DNA of 64,000 nt from DASUPK01 sp963744105 (GTDB lineage Bacteria > Actinomycetota > Thermoleophilia > Solirubrobacterales > 70-9). The DNA is taken from positions 62,001 to 126,000 of the forward strand of contig CAVUSJ010000004.1 in NCBI GenBank assembly GCA_963744105.1, in the 5' to 3' direction. Within the stretch, counting starts at the first letter, position 1; every line of letters begins with the position of its first letter. Below the pieces are notes generated by a model. That model was not told where the DNA came from and did not search any database. It saw only the letters and a list, made by a program, of their open reading frames with translations. Positions 1 through 8,968 of the stretch are shown piece after piece. The position numbers and the translations under genes are program-made.

Positions 1-1553
<1,553 letters not shown>

Positions 1554-1589
1554 CGAGTACGCTCAGCCTTAACAGGCGAGTGTTCTTTG

Positions 1590-1622
1590 AGAGGCCCGGC
1601 TCACGCCGGGCCTCTTGCTTTT
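1590..1622 (+). terminator. intrinsic terminator after groEL
   Basis: An 11-bp perfect stem (1590-1600 with 1605-1615) with a TCAC loop is followed by TGCTTTTC. It sits just after groEL and before the next start. Confidence 0.85.
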
Positions 1623-1630
1623 CTGGGCCG

Positions 1631-1888
1631 GTGACGAAGCTCCGGCTGGCCGGCCTGCTGCTGATCCTCGGCGCCGCCATCACCCTGGCCCTGCACGCCC
1701 TCGAGGCTCCCGAGGAGCTCTACCGCTGGCTCTACCACCACCTGCTTTCGGGCCTCGACGTGCCGAAGGACCCCTCGCGTGGCACGGTCACGGCGGTGAG
1801 CGACGTCTCGCTGTTCGGCGGGATTCTGGAGCTGCTCGCCGGGATCGGCTGCCTCGTCGCCGACCGGGCCCGAGCCCGTCAGACCTGA
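1631..1888 (+). CDS. small hypothetical membrane protein
   Basis: An 85-residue protein that I do not recognise. It has a hydrophobic N-terminal segment (LAGLLLILGAAITLALHAL) and a second hydrophobic stretch (LFGGILELLAGIGCLVA), so it probably spans the membrane twice. I chose the GTG at 1631 because an upstream in-frame start at 1580 would place the groEL terminator hairpin inside the gene. Its stop overlaps the convergent NAD-binding gene by 10 bp. The function is unknown, and a non-genic ORF cannot be fully excluded. Confidence 0.6.
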   Translation: MTKLRLAGLLLILGAAITLALHALEAPEELYRWLYHHLLSGLDVPKDPSRGTVTAVSDVSLFGGILELLAGIGCLVADRARARQT

Positions 1889-2766
1889 GTGCCCAGCACC
1901 GCGCCGATCGGGCGCGGCTCCACCCCGAGCCGCTCGGCGTCCTCGACCCCCCGCTCGCTCGTCATCGAGACCTCCATCAACTCCGCCTCCTCCCAGGTGG
2001 CGAACACCGAGGGCCCGGCGAGCAACTCGAGCGCCCGCAGGCCGGAGCGGACGAGCGGGATCGGCACGTGGACCAGGGGCCGGTCACGCCCGCTCGCCTC
2101 GAGAACACGCTCGACGATCTCGTCATAGGTGAGGACCTCGGGGCCGGCCAGCTCGTAGCGGCCGTCGGAGTCGCGGGCGGGCTCTCCGTTCAGCGATCCG
2201 ATCACGCAACGGGCGACGTCGCGAGCCCAGATCGGCTGGTAGCGCGCGTGACCCGCGCCCGAGACGGGAACGGCCGGCAGCAGCGCCAGCCGCTGCAGCA
2301 GGGTGATCCAGGGATCGCCGGGCCGGTAGACGATCGAGGGCGCGAAGACCGTGGTGTCGAGGGAGGAGTCCCGCACGGCGCGCTCCGCGATCGCCTTGGA
2401 CCGGAAGAACCTGGTCCGCTGGAACGGGGTGGCGCCCATCGCGGAGAAGAAGACGAAGCGCTTGGCGGCGGCGCGCTCAGCGAGCCTGAGCAGGCGCACG
2501 GTCGCCAGCCCGTTGAGCTCCTCGATCGTGCCACCGGGCTGATCGCGAATCGTCGCCGCCAAGTGGATGACCGTGTCGACGCCGCGCATCGCGTGCCGGA
2601 TCGAGAGAGGCTCGCGGAGGTCGCCGAGGGTGATCTGGACGTCGACCCGGTGCTCGCCGAGCTTCCTCGGGTCGCGCACGAGCACCCGCACCCGATGGCC
2701 TTCCGCGAGCAGCTGCGGCAGCAGCTCGCCGCCGACGACGCCGGTCGCTCCCGTTAGCAGGATCAC
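1879..2766 (-). CDS. NAD(P)-binding NmrA/NDUFA9-like atypical SDR
   Basis: A 295-residue Rossmann-fold protein. It starts MILLTGATGVVGGEL, a TGATGxxG dinucleotide-binding loop right at the N-terminus. VIHLAA and a FFSAMGA segment follow in the positions used by extended or atypical SDRs. The classical YxxxK catalytic pair is not obvious, which fits the NmrA/complex I NDUFA9-like group rather than a standard reductase. The GTG start at 2766 is favoured because the fold begins immediately and TACAGT lies 7 nt upstream. The substrate cannot be inferred. Confidence 0.85.
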   Translation of the reverse strand: MILLTGATGVVGGELLPQLLAEGHRVRVLVRDPRKLGEHRVDVQITLGDLREPLSIRHAMRGVDTVIHLAATIRDQPGGTIEELNGLATVRLLRLAERAAAKRFVFFSAMGATPFQRTRFFRSKAIAERAVRDSSLDTTVFAPSIVYRPGDPWITLLQRLALLPAVPVSGAGHARYQPIWARDVARCVIGSLNGEPARDSDGRYELAGPEVLTYDEIVERVLEASGRDRPLVHVPIPLVRSGLRALELLAGPSVFATWEEAELMEVSMTSERGVEDAERLGVEPRPIGAVLGTQV

Positions 2767-2773
2767 GGGGCGG

Positions 2774-2779
2774 ACTGTA
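2774..2779 (-). promoter_or_regulatory. -10 TACAGT, likely leaderless start
   Basis: TACAGT lies 7 nt before the GTG of the NmrA-like gene, with no Shine-Dalgarno between them. Confidence 0.5.
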
Positions 2780-2813
2780 GCCCGGTAGGCACGCGTCCAG
2801 GCGCAGCCTTGCC

Positions 2814-2819
2814 TAGAAT
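2814..2819 (+). promoter_or_regulatory. -10 TAGAAT of the ferredoxin gene
   Basis: TAGAAT matches the -10 consensus at 5 of 6 positions. It predicts a leader of about 58 nt that contains the palindrome at 2830-2850. No convincing -35 is seen. Confidence 0.45.
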
Positions 2820-2829
2820 GCTTCGTCCC

Positions 2830-2850
2830 GCGGCGCCCACTGGGCGCCGC
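2830..2850. repeat. perfect palindrome in the ferredoxin leader
   Basis: Two 10-bp arms (GCGGCGCCCA and TGGGCGCCGC) flank a single C. It lies between the -10 and the RBS of the ferredoxin gene. It could be an operator near the transcription start or a leader hairpin. No U-tract follows, so it is not a typical terminator. Confidence 0.6.
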
Positions 2851-2884
2851 AATCCCACCAGACTTGGGAAAGGAATACACGCCA

Positions 2885-3151
2885 GTGGCATACGTCATCG
2901 CGGAGCCCTGTATCGGCGAGAAGGACAACTCATGCGTCGAGGTCTGCCCTGTCGACTGCATCCATCCGACGCCGGACGAGCCCGACTACGACGACGCCAA
3001 GCAGCTCTTCATCGATCCGGACGAGTGCATCGACTGCGACGCCTGCGTCGAGGCCTGCCCCGTTGACGCGTGCTTCGCCGAGGACCAGCTCCCCGAGGAG
3101 TGGTCCAAGTACACGCAGATCAACCTCGACTACTACAAGTCGAAGGCCTGA
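2885..3151 (+). CDS. fdxA: seven-iron ferredoxin (3Fe-4S/4Fe-4S)
   Basis: An 88-residue soluble electron carrier of the FdxA/Thermus type. It begins AYVIAEPCIGEKDNSCVEVCPVDC, and the second half carries ECIDCDACVEACPVD. The wide first Cys spacing (C-x7-C-x3-CP) replaces the CxxCxxC of 8Fe ferredoxins and is typical of a 3Fe-4S plus a 4Fe-4S cluster. A 7-residue upstream TTG start is possible, but the GTG at 2885 has GGAAAGGA about 10 nt upstream and gives the family N-terminus. The C-terminal EEWSKYTQINLDYY helix matches Thermus-type ferredoxins. Confidence 0.95.
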   Translation: MAYVIAEPCIGEKDNSCVEVCPVDCIHPTPDEPDYDDAKQLFIDPDECIDCDACVEACPVDACFAEDQLPEEWSKYTQINLDYYKSKA

Positions 3152-3225
3152 CTTTTCCCGCTGTTTGCGGCGGATCTACCCAATAACGGTACGTTCGTCC
3201 AGTTAGCGAATATTGCTTAGCCTGA

Positions 3226-3239
3226 GACCGGAAACGGTC
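3226..3239 (+). other. GAAA tetraloop hairpin upstream of the CAP gene
   Basis: GACCG-GAAA-CGGTC forms a compact GNRA-capped hairpin ending 13 nt before the ATG at 3253. Its role is unknown. It may shape the translation start region. Confidence 0.4.
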
Positions 3240-3252
3240 GATATGGCCGGGG

Positions 3253-3813
3253 ATGGGACGCTGGTCGCGCACCATTCTCGTCGCCGCTTTCACCGTCGCC
3301 GCCCTCGCGGCGCCGTCCGTCGCGAACGCCTCGGATCCCTACGAGAACCTGCTCGCGCCGGAATCCGCCTGCCCAGGGCAGACTGACCCGACCCTGTCGC
3401 CGGCGCTCAAGGAGCGGGCGATGGTCTGCATGCACCGCTATGCCCGGGGGCACGCCGGCGCGGGCGGCATCCACTCGGTCAAGTCGCTTCGCGCCTCCTC
3501 GGCGCGCAAGGCGCGGGACATCCGCCGCTGCGGCCAGTTCAGCCACTACGCCTGCGGGCGGGACGCGTTCTACTGGTTCAACCGCGTCGGCTTCTTCCGG
3601 GGCACGTACGGCGCCGGGGAGAACCTCGCGCTGACCTACGGGGACAACTCGACGGTGCGCGAGGCGATGGATCTCTGGCTGAACTCGGCTGAGCACCGCC
3701 ACGTGCTGCTGACCAGCAGGTACCACGACATCGGCGTCAGCGTCCTCGCCGGCGGCTTCGACGGTCACGGCGACGCGACTATCTGGGTTGTGCACTTCGG
3801 CTATCACCACTGA
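3253..3813 (+). CDS. secreted CAP-domain (SCP/PR-1-like) protein
   Basis: A 186-residue exported protein. Residues 1-26 are a signal peptide (MGRWSRTILVAAFTVAALAAPSVANA). The rest is one CAP domain, with the diagnostic blocks GAGENLALTYG and AMDLWLNSAEHRHVLLTSRYHDIGVSV. Four cysteines suggest disulfides outside the cell. CAP proteins have varied roles (lipid binding, proteolysis, defence), and none can be assigned here. The 3' end overlaps the convergent glycosyltransferase gene by 35 bp. Confidence 0.88.
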   Translation: MGRWSRTILVAAFTVAALAAPSVANASDPYENLLAPESACPGQTDPTLSPALKERAMVCMHRYARGHAGAGGIHSVKSLRASSARKARDIRRCGQFSHYACGRDAFYWFNRVGFFRGTYGAGENLALTYGDNSTVREAMDLWLNSAEHRHVLLTSRYHDIGVSVLAGGFDGHGDATIWVVHFGYHH

Positions 3814-4975
3814 GCTCGAAGACCGGGCTCAGAACCAGCCACAGGTAGACCAGCAGGGCCAGGTTCCGAGCCGCCAGCGGCCAGACGAACGAGCCGTTGA
3901 GGGAATCCACGCCGTCGTAGTGCTGCAGCGTGATCTGCGTGAGGACGAACGTCGCGAGCAGCACGGCGTTCTCCTTGCCCAGGCCATACGCGCACGCTGA
4001 TACGGGCAGGATCCAGAGCAGGAACTGGGGTGAGAGGACGGGAGCGAAGACCACCATCACGGTGAGCAGCGCCGTGACCAGCTGCAGGTTCGTCACCCTC
4101 GAGCGCCAGCCGGCGATCGCCACCCACAGGTAGACGAGCGCGCCGAGCGCCACCGACACCCAGCGGGCGGCGGTGGCGTCCGAGGCGCGGATCTCGAAGC
4201 CGCCGTGGCCGACGCCGCTCGAGATGCCGGATGTGCCCAGGACGTGCGCCACCTCGAACGGGGAAGCCGCGAGGCTCTCCACCTGGAGGGCGCGCTGCGT
4301 GTGGTAGGTGATCGCGGAGCCGAACTCGTCGCCGATCGCCAGCACGCCTGCGGCGCAGAGCAGCAGCGGCACGGCGCCCGCGATCACGACCCGTCGCGGG
4401 TTCTTCTCGCCGCGGGCGAGCGCCGGGTAGAGGAAGAGCGGAAACGCTTTGATCGCCGTGCCGATCGAGAGCAGCCCGGACCAGGTGGCGGAGCGAGCCC
4501 GGTCACGAGCGAGGACGGCCGCCAGCACGAACAGGGCGGGCACCAGGTCGAATCGCGCCAACGCGAGCGGCGCCGTGTCGATCAGCGAAGCGCTGAAGAC
4601 GACGTCGGAGAGGATCACCACCCCCGCTGTGTAGATCCCGACGGCCGACACGACGCGCCGGGGGTCGCCGGGAAGCCCGAAGGAGATCAGCACGACGATT
4701 CCGAGGTCGAAGGCCAGCATCTCCCACATGAAGCCGTCGACGAACCCGTGCGTCGAGTCGCTCAGGTAGATCGGCGCGATCAGGACGGGAACGGAGAGCG
4801 GCGGGTATTCGATCCCCTGGTCCCGGTACGGGAGGTCACCGCCCTTGATCGCCTGCGCCTGCGGCGCGAAGTCGTTGATCAGGACCGAGGACCAGTCCCC
4901 GATCGTGGGGACGAAGACGGCGAGATGGAGCGCGCAGACGAGCGCCGCGGCGGTCGCCCGCCAGCGGGCGGCCAC
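3779..4975 (-). CDS. GT87/DUF2029-like integral membrane glycosyltransferase
   Basis: A 398-residue polytopic membrane protein with about ten hydrophobic segments. The early loop DLPYRDQGIEYPPLSVP has the DxxxY...EYPP signature of the GT87 (DUF2029, mannosyltransferase-like) family. Such enzymes transfer sugars from polyprenyl-phosphate donors on the outer face of the membrane. It starts with GTG 6 bp after the mrp stop, so the two are probably cotranscribed. The sugar and acceptor are unknown, although a polyprenyl-phosphate mannose synthase candidate is encoded at 22405. Confidence 0.75.
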   Translation of the reverse strand: MAARWRATAAALVCALHLAVFVPTIGDWSSVLINDFAPQAQAIKGGDLPYRDQGIEYPPLSVPVLIAPIYLSDSTHGFVDGFMWEMLAFDLGIVVLISFGLPGDPRRVVSAVGIYTAGVVILSDVVFSASLIDTAPLALARFDLVPALFVLAAVLARDRARSATWSGLLSIGTAIKAFPLFLYPALARGEKNPRRVVIAGAVPLLLCAAGVLAIGDEFGSAITYHTQRALQVESLAASPFEVAHVLGTSGISSGVGHGGFEIRASDATAARWVSVALGALVYLWVAIAGWRSRVTNLQLVTALLTVMVVFAPVLSPQFLLWILPVSACAYGLGKENAVLLATFVLTQITLQHYDGVDSLNGSFVWPLAARNLALLVYLWLVLSPVFELSGDSRSAQPR

Positions 4976-4981
4976 CTCTCC

Positions 4982-6130
4982 CTACTGGACCATCGGCAGC
5001 TCAGTGCCGCTGATCCCGCCGCCGTTTGATCCGGCGGCGGCCGGCGCCGCCTGCATGACGGGCAGCTCCGTGGGCGTGGCGGCGACGATGCCGCGAGCGG
5101 CCTCGCGGATCATCTGGGAGGCCGGCGCATCGGGATCGTCGATGACGAGGGGCTTGCCCTCGTCGGCGTGCTCCCGAAGCTCGCTCGAGAGGGGCACCTT
5201 CGCGAGCAGCGGCACATCGAGCTCGTCGGCGAGCAGCTGGCCGCCGCCCTCGCCGAAGATCGCGACGCGCTCGCCGTCGGGGCCCGTGAAGGCGGACATG
5301 TTCTCGATCACGCCGAGTACCTCGAGGTCGACCTTCGTGGCCATCTCGGCGGCGCGGCGGGCGACGCTCTGAGCGGCGGGCTGGGGGGTGGTGACGATCG
5401 CGATCTTGGCCTGCGGGAGCAGCTGGGCGAGGGTCATGGAGACGTCACCGGTGCCCGGCGGCAGATCGAGGAGCAGATAGTCGAGCTCGTCCCAGGCCAC
5501 GTCCTCCAGGAACTGCTGGATCGCCTTGTGAAGCATCGGCCCGCGCCAGACGACCGCCGCGTTCTCCTCGACGAAGAAGCCGATCGACATCACGGTCGGG
5601 CCGGACGGCGAGACCGGCGGGATGATCTTCCGCTCGGGCGAGACGTCCGGCTTCTGGTTGATGCCGAGCATCCGCGGGATCGAATATCCGTAGACATCGC
5701 AGTCGAGCGCGCCGGCCTTGTGGCCCTCGGCATGCAGCGCCGCGGCGAGGTTGGCGGTCATCGTCGACTTGCCGACGCCGCCCTTGCCGGACGCGACGCA
5801 GATCACGTTCTTCACCTGGGCCAGCGCGCCCTCTGGGAGCTTGGGCCGGCCGAGCTTCTGCTGGAGCTCGGACTTCTCGCCCTCGGAGAGAACGTCGAAT
5901 CCGACGGCGACCGAGTTGACACCCTCGAGCTCGGAGACGCGCTGGACCACCGCGTTCTGGAAGTGGGAGCGGATCGGGCAACCGGGCGTGGTGAGCGAGA
6001 CCACCACATCGACGCGGCCGTCGTCGTGGATGTCGATCGAGCGCACCATCCCGAGCTCGACGATCGAGCGCCGCAGCTCCGGGTCGATGACCTGGGTCAG
6101 CTTCTCGGTGATCTGGTCCTTGGTCGGCAC
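4982..6130 (-). CDS. mrp: Mrp/NBP35-family Fe-S carrier ATPase
   Basis: A 382-residue P-loop protein of the Mrp/ApbC group, which assembles or delivers Fe-S clusters. Residues 1-80 form a MIP18/DUF59 domain containing TTPGCP. The deviant Walker A GKGGVGKS is near residue 117, followed by DLPPGTGD. The CPxC pair that binds the bridging cluster in many homologs is absent: the region reads ENMSAFTGPDGERVAIFG. As I recall, actinobacterial Mrp proteins often lack it. The GTG start has TACAAT 8 nt upstream, which suggests a leaderless message. Confidence 0.93.
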   Translation of the reverse strand: MPTKDQITEKLTQVIDPELRRSIVELGMVRSIDIHDDGRVDVVVSLTTPGCPIRSHFQNAVVQRVSELEGVNSVAVGFDVLSEGEKSELQQKLGRPKLPEGALAQVKNVICVASGKGGVGKSTMTANLAAALHAEGHKAGALDCDVYGYSIPRMLGINQKPDVSPERKIIPPVSPSGPTVMSIGFFVEENAAVVWRGPMLHKAIQQFLEDVAWDELDYLLLDLPPGTGDVSMTLAQLLPQAKIAIVTTPQPAAQSVARRAAEMATKVDLEVLGVIENMSAFTGPDGERVAIFGEGGGQLLADELDVPLLAKVPLSSELREHADEGKPLVIDDPDAPASQMIREAARGIVAATPTELPVMQAAPAAAGSNGGGISGTELPMVQ

Positions 6131-6138
6131 GGTCGCCC

Positions 6139-6144
6139 ATTGTA
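6139..6144 (-). promoter_or_regulatory. -10 TACAAT of the mrp-GT87 unit
   Basis: TACAAT is close to consensus and lies 8 nt before the GTG of mrp. No Shine-Dalgarno lies between. Confidence 0.55.
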
Positions 6145-6179
6145 GGCGGGGACTCTCATCGGCCTTGCCCCGGCAAATG

Positions 6180-6206
6180 AAAACCGGGCCACTGGGGCCC
6201 GGTTTT
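6180..6206 (-). terminator. intrinsic terminator between the repeat-protein gene and mrp
   Basis: An 11-bp stem, 6180-6190 paired with 6196-6206, has a 5-nt loop. Flanking A and T runs would give a U-tract on either strand. It lies downstream of the minus-strand gene ending at 6306 and upstream of mrp. Confidence 0.85.
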
Positions 6207-6305
6207 CGAGGGAGGAGAGGTTGCTGCTTCCCGCTGGCGAGGGATGTTGCTGCCAGCAGGCTTCTCCGGGCTCGCCACCTCTCGAGGGCGGCCCGGGCTA
6301 AGCGA

Positions 6306-6824
6306 CTAGATGCGCTCGCGCACCTTCTTCACCGCCGGCTCGACGCGGTCCCGGTAGATGGGCTCCACGCGCTCCTTGACGACCGGCTCGACGCGTTCGC
6401 GATACACGGGCTCGACCCGCTCCTTGACAACGGGCTCGACCCGGTCGCGGTAGACGGGCTCGACGCGCTCGCGCGCCTTGCGGGCCTGGCCGATCAGCTG
6501 ATCGGTGACCTGACGGCGAACGTCGCCACCCTTCGTCTCGGCCTTCTGGATCTCCGCGCTGAGGCGCGTGCGGAGCGACTCGAGCTCGGTGGTCCGGGCC
6601 TTCGGATCGCGGATGCTCTGGACGCGCTTCTGCAGCGTCTCGATCTCCTGCGAACGGGTCTCCGAGTTCGTCCACGTGTCAGCGGTGGTACGAACCGCGT
6701 CGGCAACCGTGGGAGCAGCGCCGATGGCGACGTCGACGGCCTGCAGGGCCTGCTCGGACGGCTTGCGGCCGTTGGTGGTGACTTCGGTCTGCTCTTCAGT
6801 CTTGGTCTTGGTCTTGCTGGCCAT
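6306..6824 (-). CDS. basic coiled-coil protein with an octapeptide repeat (HBHA/phasin-like layout)
   Basis: A 172-residue soluble, charged, helix-rich protein. Its layout is a polar N-terminus (1-25), a segment ALQAVDVAIGAAPTVADAVR reminiscent of HBHA/phasin-like proteins, a predicted coiled coil (about 55-110), then six tandem octapeptides of the form RVEPV[YV][RK][DE] at residues 120-167. No enzyme motif is visible. The upstream region has two LexA-type boxes (6895-6924), so induction by DNA damage is a testable possibility. A terminator follows the gene. Molecular function is unknown, and the HBHA resemblance is in layout only. Confidence 0.8.
   Translation of the reverse strand: MASKTKTKTEEQTEVTTNGRKPSEQALQAVDVAIGAAPTVADAVRTTADTWTNSETRSQEIETLQKRVQSIRDPKARTTELESLRTRLSAEIQKAETKGGDVRRQVTDQLIGQARKARERVEPVYRDRVEPVVKERVEPVYRERVEPVVKERVEPIYRDRVEPAVKKVRERI
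6324..6467 (-). repeat. three 48-bp coding repeats (six octapeptides)
   Basis: Units read RVEPVYRD, RVEPVVKE, RVEPVYRE, RVEPVVKE, RVEPIYRD, RVEPAVKK. They alternate YR and VK types, so the DNA period is 48 bp. Synonymous differences between units suggest the protein period is under selection. Confidence 0.9.
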
Positions 6825-6894
6825 CTCGGCTCTTAATCCCTTCGGCTGGCTTTCGTCGGTCTTATTAACTCTAAGGATGTTCGGAGCTTAGCAC

Positions 6895-6924
6895 CGAACA
6901 CACGTTTTGGCGAACACATGTTCC
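6895..6924. promoter_or_regulatory. tandem LexA/SOS-box-like sites
   Basis: CGAACACACGTTTT (6895-6908) and CGAACACATGTTCC (6911-6924) match the Gram-positive LexA consensus CGAACRNRYGTTYC at 13 and 14 of 14 positions. A further half-site TGTTCGG (6878-6884) forms an inverted repeat with CCGAACA (6894-6900). All lie 54-100 bp upstream of the minus-strand start at 6824. Confidence 0.6.
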
Positions 6925-6969
6925 TAACCCTCCTTAAAGAGGGAGTTACACCGTTTTCCAGGCTCACAC

Positions 6970-8064
6970 TCAGCGAAACAAGCTGAGGAGGCGGTGCTCG
7001 CGCGCCACGCCGACGCGCTCGACCCACTCGGCGGGGCTGTCCAGCTCCTCGGGCCTGGGGAGGGCCTCGGGCTCCCGCCACGCACGATTGAGCGTGCGGA
7101 TGCCATGCGCGCGGACGACCTCGTCGGCGAAGGCCTTCCCGCGCCGGTACTGCGCCAGCTTCATCTCGAGGCCGAGCACCTTGGAGACGATCGAGTCGAG
7201 CAGGCCACGGCGCTCGCGGTCACGGTCGAGGGCGCGCCGCAGGTCCGTGTAGCCGGGGTCGAGCTGGTCGCCGACCGCGTCCATCACGTGTTCGGCGTAG
7301 CCCTCGACGAGGGTCATGGTCGCTGTCAGCCTCTCCACCAGCCGCCGCTGGGGCTCGGGCCAGAGCAGGGTGGCCAGCTCGCCGTTGGTGGCGGAGCGGA
7401 CGAGCTCGCGCGGGTTCGTCCGGGCCAGCTTGCCCAGGAGCTCGCCCGGCTTCACCTCGATCGCCGCCTTCTCGAAGAGCTCCTCCGCGATCCCCCCGAT
7501 GTACTCCCGGAGCCACGGGACCGCCGAGAAATGGACGGCGTGAGTGGTCTCGTGGAGGGCGATCCAGCGCAGGAAGAGGTCGCGGTCGACCTCAAGGCGA
7601 GCGCGCGCCGCCGAGAGATTGGGACCGACGAAGAGAAGGCGCGGCGCCCTCGCCGGCCCGATCAGGGCAACGTCGTACTGGCCGATGACCCGCTGGGAGA
7701 GATAGCCGACGGCGAGACCGATCTCGGCGCCGGTCGCCGCTCGCACGATGGTGCGCTGCAGCCCGCCGCCCTTCCCCTCGTTCGAGGACTTCATCCGGTC
7801 CTCCAGGTGACCCTCCACCCGCCCGGACAGCTCCCGGAAGGTCTCCAGGTTCACCTCGGCCCACTCGTCGCGGTCGACCAGCTCCGCCGGCGGGACTACG
7901 CCCTTCGGCTTCAGGCCCGTGTAACGGCGAACGAGCTCGGCCGCCCGGTCCGACTCCGAGCGGAGCTCCTCCTCGCTGCCGTCCCACCGCGGGCCCGTGC
8001 CCGAGAGAGCGCGGGCAACCCGCTCGGCCATGTTCCAGTCGACCAGACCCTCGCCCTCAGGCAT
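6970..8064 (-). CDS. DUF2342 zinc-dependent metalloprotease-like protein
   Basis: A 364-residue actinobacterial zincin of the DUF2342 group, sometimes annotated as coenzyme F420 biosynthesis-associated. HETTH at residues 171-175 is the HExxH zinc site. The later helix TLVEGYAEHVMD supplies a likely third ligand. There is no signal peptide, so it is probably cytosolic. The ATG at 8064 overlaps the IMPase stop by 8 bp, pointing to translational coupling. The substrate is unknown, and nothing in this window shows F420 synthesis. Confidence 0.85.
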   Translation of the reverse strand: MPEGEGLVDWNMAERVARALSGTGPRWDGSEEELRSESDRAAELVRRYTGLKPKGVVPPAELVDRDEWAEVNLETFRELSGRVEGHLEDRMKSSNEGKGGGLQRTIVRAATGAEIGLAVGYLSQRVIGQYDVALIGPARAPRLLFVGPNLSAARARLEVDRDLFLRWIALHETTHAVHFSAVPWLREYIGGIAEELFEKAAIEVKPGELLGKLARTNPRELVRSATNGELATLLWPEPQRRLVERLTATMTLVEGYAEHVMDAVGDQLDPGYTDLRRALDRDRERRGLLDSIVSKVLGLEMKLAQYRRGKAFADEVVRAHGIRTLNRAWREPEALPRPEELDSPAEWVERVGVAREHRLLSLFR

Positions 8065-8887
8065 GGACGGCCTCCTGCGCCTCACGGAGGATGCTGAGGT
8101 CCGCCGGCGTCCGCGCGGCGGCCACGTCATACCGGGCGCTCAGGTCGAGCGGCGCGTCGGCGAGATCCCCGTCCTCGAACTGGAGCGAGGCGCCCGCGGC
8201 TCTCGCGATCAGCTGCCCGGCGGCCGCATCGACCGAGCGGCACGGCCGCGTGGTGATGATCCCGTCGAAGCGCCCGCATGCGACGTAGCAGAGGCCCACC
8301 GCGATCGAGCCCGGAGACCGGATCCGGTAGGCCCGATCCCGCAGCGACGCCGTGGCCTTCATGACGCGCTCCGGCTTCGACGCCTCGAGCGCGACGAGCT
8401 CCAGCCCATCACCCTCCGGCGCCCGGACCGCCTCGCCGTCCAGCTCGACGCGACCGTCGCTCGTGGCGAGGAACTCCTCGCCGGCGCCGAACTCGTAGAC
8501 GTAGCCGAAGGTCACGTCCTGCATCGAATCCCCCTCGGCCACCGCGATGCTGACGCTGTGCAGGGGAATCGTCCGGCGGGCGTTGAGAGAGCCGTCGATC
8601 GGGTCGATCACCACCTTCACGGGCGAGTCACCATTCCCGAAGCTCACCGATCCCCGCTCCTCCGAAACGGCGGTGAACTCGTGGCCCTCCTTGTGAAGGG
8701 CCTCGAGCTCGGCGAAGATCGTGTCCTCGCAGAGCTTGTCGATGACGAGCGTGTTGTCGCCGCCCTCGCCGACCCCGTCGTACTCTGAGCGGGCCTCGAT
8801 CCCTCGGTGCTCCTCGAAGATCCGCTTCTGAGCCTCGACGGCCCGCCGGCAGGCGGCAATCCAACGGTCGTCGCTCGGGCCCGCCAC
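8057..8887 (-). CDS. inositol monophosphatase family protein
   Basis: A 276-residue magnesium-dependent sugar-phosphatase fold. DPIDGSLN is the metal-binding DPIDGT/S motif. The second conserved block is SVDAAAG rather than WDxAAG. The usual GET glutamate region is altered to FTAVSEERG, as in archaeal-type or FBPase-like members. The substrate could be inositol phosphate, fructose-1,6-bisphosphate or another sugar phosphate. The GTG start has TAACCT 6 nt upstream. It is first in a two-gene unit with the DUF2342 zincin. Confidence 0.85.
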   Translation of the reverse strand: MAGPSDDRWIAACRRAVEAQKRIFEEHRGIEARSEYDGVGEGGDNTLVIDKLCEDTIFAELEALHKEGHEFTAVSEERGSVSFGNGDSPVKVVIDPIDGSLNARRTIPLHSVSIAVAEGDSMQDVTFGYVYEFGAGEEFLATSDGRVELDGEAVRAPEGDGLELVALEASKPERVMKATASLRDRAYRIRSPGSIAVGLCYVACGRFDGIITTRPCRSVDAAAGQLIARAAGASLQFEDGDLADAPLDLSARYDVAAARTPADLSILREAQEAVHA

Positions 8888-8893
8888 CGGGCC

Positions 8894-8899
8894 AGGTTA
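8894..8899 (-). promoter_or_regulatory. -10 TAACCT of the IMPase-zincin unit
   Basis: TAACCT lies 6 nt before the GTG at 8887, with no Shine-Dalgarno. A leaderless start is likely. Confidence 0.5.
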
Positions 8900-8955
8900 G
8901 CGATGGTTTCCACGCGGCCAGCGGGAAGCGATCTGGAGGTGGCGGATGCGTGGGT

Positions 8956-8961
8956 TAGCCT
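8956..8961 (+). promoter_or_regulatory. -10 TAGCCT of the helicase-nuclease gene
   Basis: TAGCCT lies 7 nt before the ATG at 8969. The same hexamer precedes tetR, fumC and the FG-GAP gene. Confidence 0.5.
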
Positions 8962-8968
8962 GAAATCG

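Noticed and set aside
1580..1630. Upstream start for the small membrane protein after groEL
   Set aside because: It would put the groEL terminator hairpin inside the coding region; the GTG at 1631 is preferred.
6928..6942. Hairpin CCCTC-N5-GAGGG after the zincin gene
   Set aside because: Only a 5-bp stem with a weak T-tract; not counted as a terminator.
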